A stretch of DNA of 64,000 nt from Toxotes chatareus. Lineage: Eukaryota > Chordata > Actinopteri > Toxotidae. Each line of letters begins with the position of its first letter. The stretch's first letter is position 1. Both the position numbers and the translations under genes were made by a program. The stretch spans positions 17,834,501 through 17,898,500 of the forward strand of contig CM028896.1 of assembly GCA_016801885.1 (NCBI GenBank). The letters run 5' to 3'. The notes under the pieces were generated by a model. The model was given only the letters and a program-made list of their open reading frames with translations. It was not told where the DNA came from and searched no databases. Of this stretch, positions 61,206 through 64,000 are shown in pieces.

Positions 61206-63326
61206 TGTTTTTGAATGTGATTTTCGACCCTTGTCATTTTTATTAACTGAACTTTAGCATCACTTAGTGAAGGACGGCACAAACAGTCAGGAAATCTAAT
61301 CTATCCTGAGTTTGTGCCTCTGAATTATTTGTATTCCAGTTACAGAGAGAAAATTAAGGCCCGTTGATGTGTGAACAACCCAGAAAGTCTTCATTTATCT
61401 CTGATCTGAAGATGTTTCCAGGATCCTCACACTTTTTCTACCATGTAGATTTAAAAATATATATATTTATGTTGATGAATTGTCAGAAAATTAATCACCT
61501 CATACTTTGATCATTTATTACCCAAAAATGTGAAGCGTTTGTCTGCTGCAGCTTCTTCAGTGTGAGTGTGATTTGCTGGCTGCTCTTCTGTGTTTCACCT
61601 CCCCAGGACTCACAGCACTGTCCAAGTTTCTAGTGTTTCACGTCAGGAAAAGTAAAGTTTGATCCTAAATCAGCAGAAATCTTTGATGGCTGCAGCCCTG
61701 AAATAAATACAGCATGAAGAAACTGACACCTTGGTTGTATACTCAGAATCCCAATCAGATTTATTGGCCAAGTGTGTGCAAGGTTTAGATCGAGCCATAT
61801 CTGTGTAGTGAGGCTGTTATTGAACAGAGCTGTGAATATGTAACATGTACTGTTGGATGTGGTTGATAAATGTTTAAGCTCCTGGTGCACAGACGAGGCA
61901 GAGGTCCGTTAAACTCATCCTGTGAGTCGGCCTGTAGATTATGTGACTGCACTGATTCCAGCCTGAACTTTAATGCATGGAACAGTTCAGTCGTACATTA
62001 GTCAGCAGACTGATCAGTAATGAAAACAGTGACTGGTTGTAGACTGAGTTCAGTTCCTGATGTGTTCCCTCCTGTGTGACTGCTGGTTGGATGAAACATG
62101 ATATTTGAAGTTGAGCTGCAGCGATTCGTCACTTAGTCGATGAACTGTTCTGATAATTGATGAATTAGTTGAGTGTTTTCAGTCTGTGAAGTACAAAGGC
62201 GTCTTGTTGTCCTCTGTTTTAGTCCTGGTAGACAGTATGAACATCTGTGGGTTCGGGGGCTGACTCTGACGTCAGCTGGCAGCTGAATGATTGATCGATT
62301 AATTGAGGAAATCGTTGGGATGGGAAGCAGCTTTGGCTGAGTCTCACCGCCGTTTGATTGTTTCCTTCTCTCATTCCTTTGGTTTGCTCTGGTGGAAATA
62401 ATCTGACACTGGCTGCGTCTGAAGCCACCTCACCTCAGACCTGTAGTGACTTTAATTCATGTCGTGCCACAGTGATGTCTGATGCTGGCGTCTGCTCAGA
62501 CCCTGTGGTCGTTGAGTTGCAGTGAACTGTGTGTCAGTAAGAAGCAGACCTGCTGTTCACCGAGGGAACGGCAGGTCACATCTCTGACACAGATTCTGGA
62601 TCAGATGCTTCGTGTGTCATTTCACAGATCAGTTCTCTGTAACTGAATTTAGTCTGTTTCGTTTTTTTTATTCATTGTCCTCATCCGATGAACTGTTAGG
62701 TGTGTGAGTTACAGCACGCTCACACCGTCTGTGCCTCAGGCCACACCGCTCACGCCGGCTTTTTATTCACTGCCACAGAGTCAAATCTTTTCCGAGCATC
62801 AAAACTGATTTTAACCTCAATCAGATGAGACAATGAATCTGTCTCAGCATATGATGGACACTTTCTGCTAACGTCCCACCGTGTGATCGTCCACGTTACA
62901 GACGTGTTAATGTTATAGACAGACACTGCAGCTGTCGGTTATGACACAGATCATTTCTGTCCGTCAAAGTAATTTTTTTCTGTGCACGTTGTGAAAACCT
63001 GGTTTCCACGACATTTTACAGGTGGTGCATGAGCAGGTGTCAGGTGCATGGAGTTCAGTGTCACCCTGCCTCGTTCAGTCGTGCTGCTTATTCAACACGT
63101 CGTTTACATGATGCGGTTTGCGCAGTGGCCTCAGAAACCCAGCGTGTACGTTGTCTGAAGGGACCAGTTTATGCTTCAGTCCATGAAACGAACATGTGTT
63201 TGACTTTAATCGCCTGTTGATGTTTTGGAACATGATCCTGTTTATCAGGATGTTTCCACAGGCTCAGACGTTCTCTGTGCTCGGGCAGCGAAGAGACATA
63301 TGATCATATAAATATGTGTGTGTCCG

Positions 63327-63350
63327 GTGTGTGTGTGTGTGTGTGTGTGT
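63327..63350. repeat. (GT)n microsatellite in xpo7 intron 1
   Basis: Twelve GT units. Confidence 0.95.
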
Positions 63351-64000
63351 GGTCTACTGTGATGACGTTTGAACCTCATTATCATGGCGTCGGGCCGTCA
63401 CGTCACCACCCTGCCCCACTGCTCAGCCTGCATACGTTTTCCAGCTCGCTGTGATGCAGCCTTATCAGTGTGAACTATAAACTAAAGTATTGAGAGTTTG
63501 GCTTCCTGTGGTGCAGCAGATGGCTCGTGTTCAGGCAGGGTTCGGGGCTGCGCTCTTATCTGACGCCAGCAGAGTTTCCCGGTGCACAGATATGATGTAA
63601 GACCGTGTCATACCTGCTTCAGTTAACATGGCTCCTCACCTCATCACTTGTTCTCCCCATAAGCACACTGTGCTCCAGACTCCTGACACCGATGCAGTGA
63701 GCAGTGAATGCACCTCCAGATACAGACCCATCTCCGACCCCCCCCCTCTAAATCCAGACCTCCACAGACCCCACAGCCTCTAACGCTGTTGTTTAACCTT
63801 GTGGCTCCACCATTTTGAAGATATTCATCAGTAACTGGCATCTCGCTGTGACTGTGCATGACTCAGCACTTTCCCTGTGTGTCACATGAATGGAGCTTGC
63901 TACCATTAAACATATGTGTCCTTTAGAAATGTTTGTATATGATTATTCAGTAAGAGAACTGCTGACCTCTCTGTCCTGTCTGCTCCAAATGCATTTTATA

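Larger units (their letters stand above)
59554..64000 (+). other. xpo7: xpo7 intron 1 (partial)
   Basis: Follows the MADHVQ exon donor. No exon matching the next exportin-7 residues was seen. After the CpG island the DNA is ordinary AT-rich intron with a 23-bp hairpin (60,998-61,050) in a degenerate dispersed repeat, a related relic near 62,110-62,180, and a (GT)n tract at 63,327-63,350. The small open frames in both directions look like chance. Confidence 0.6.

Noticed and set aside
1..64000. CRISPR arrays, operons, phage, bacterial genes, rRNA or tRNA genes
   Set aside because: The tandem arrays have no spacer structure and the DNA is plainly vertebrate. No rRNA or tRNA gene was recognised, although a covariance-model scan was not possible.

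Overview
The window is vertebrate nuclear DNA, most likely from a spiny-rayed (percomorph) teleost. The two genes I can identify are the fish forms of gfra2 and xpo7. The rest is dominated by microsatellites and by short dispersed repeats that I recognise from percomorph genomes. In people GFRA2, DOK2 and XPO7 are neighbours on 8p21, so the gfra2-xpo7 pairing is conserved synteny. Nothing bacterial, phage-like or CRISPR-like is present.

Layout. From 1 to about 16,300 lies the 5' part of gfra2 (GDNF family receptor alpha-2) on the minus strand. The first coding exon is at 15,279-15,318. A 300-base exon carrying the first cysteine-rich domain is at 10,868-11,167. The CpG-dense promoter and 5' leader lie at about 15,320-16,330. 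Positions 1-10,867 are presumably intron 2, because the remaining exons were not found and should lie beyond the left edge. From 16,330 to 59,400 is about 43 kb with no gene I can identify. It holds microsatellites, a 580-base tetranucleotide array (22,544-23,124), two hAT-type DNA transposon relics (40,583-42,340), an L2/CR1-like LINE relic (49,515-50,002), an RNase H relic (53,118-53,330), and one tentative unrecognised gene: two phase-compatible minus-strand exons encoding a secreted cysteine-rich N-terminus (53,579-53,738 and 50,643-50,761). From about 59,400 to the right end is the promoter and first coding exon (MADHVQ, 59,536-59,553) of xpo7 (exportin-7) on the plus strand, followed by intron 1.

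The two identified genes are transcribed away from each other, so the space between them contains both promoters and could hold regulatory DNA for either. They share no pathway: gfra2 is a cell-surface neurturin co-receptor and xpo7 a nuclear transport receptor. DOK2, which lies between them in people, was not found. I see no clear novel multi-gene system. The observations most worth checking are the tentative secreted-protein gene, the dinucleotide tract that supplies both splice-site context and codons in gfra2 exon 2, the large dispersed repeat abutting the xpo7 promoter, and a three-copy dispersed repeat with a shared open frame.
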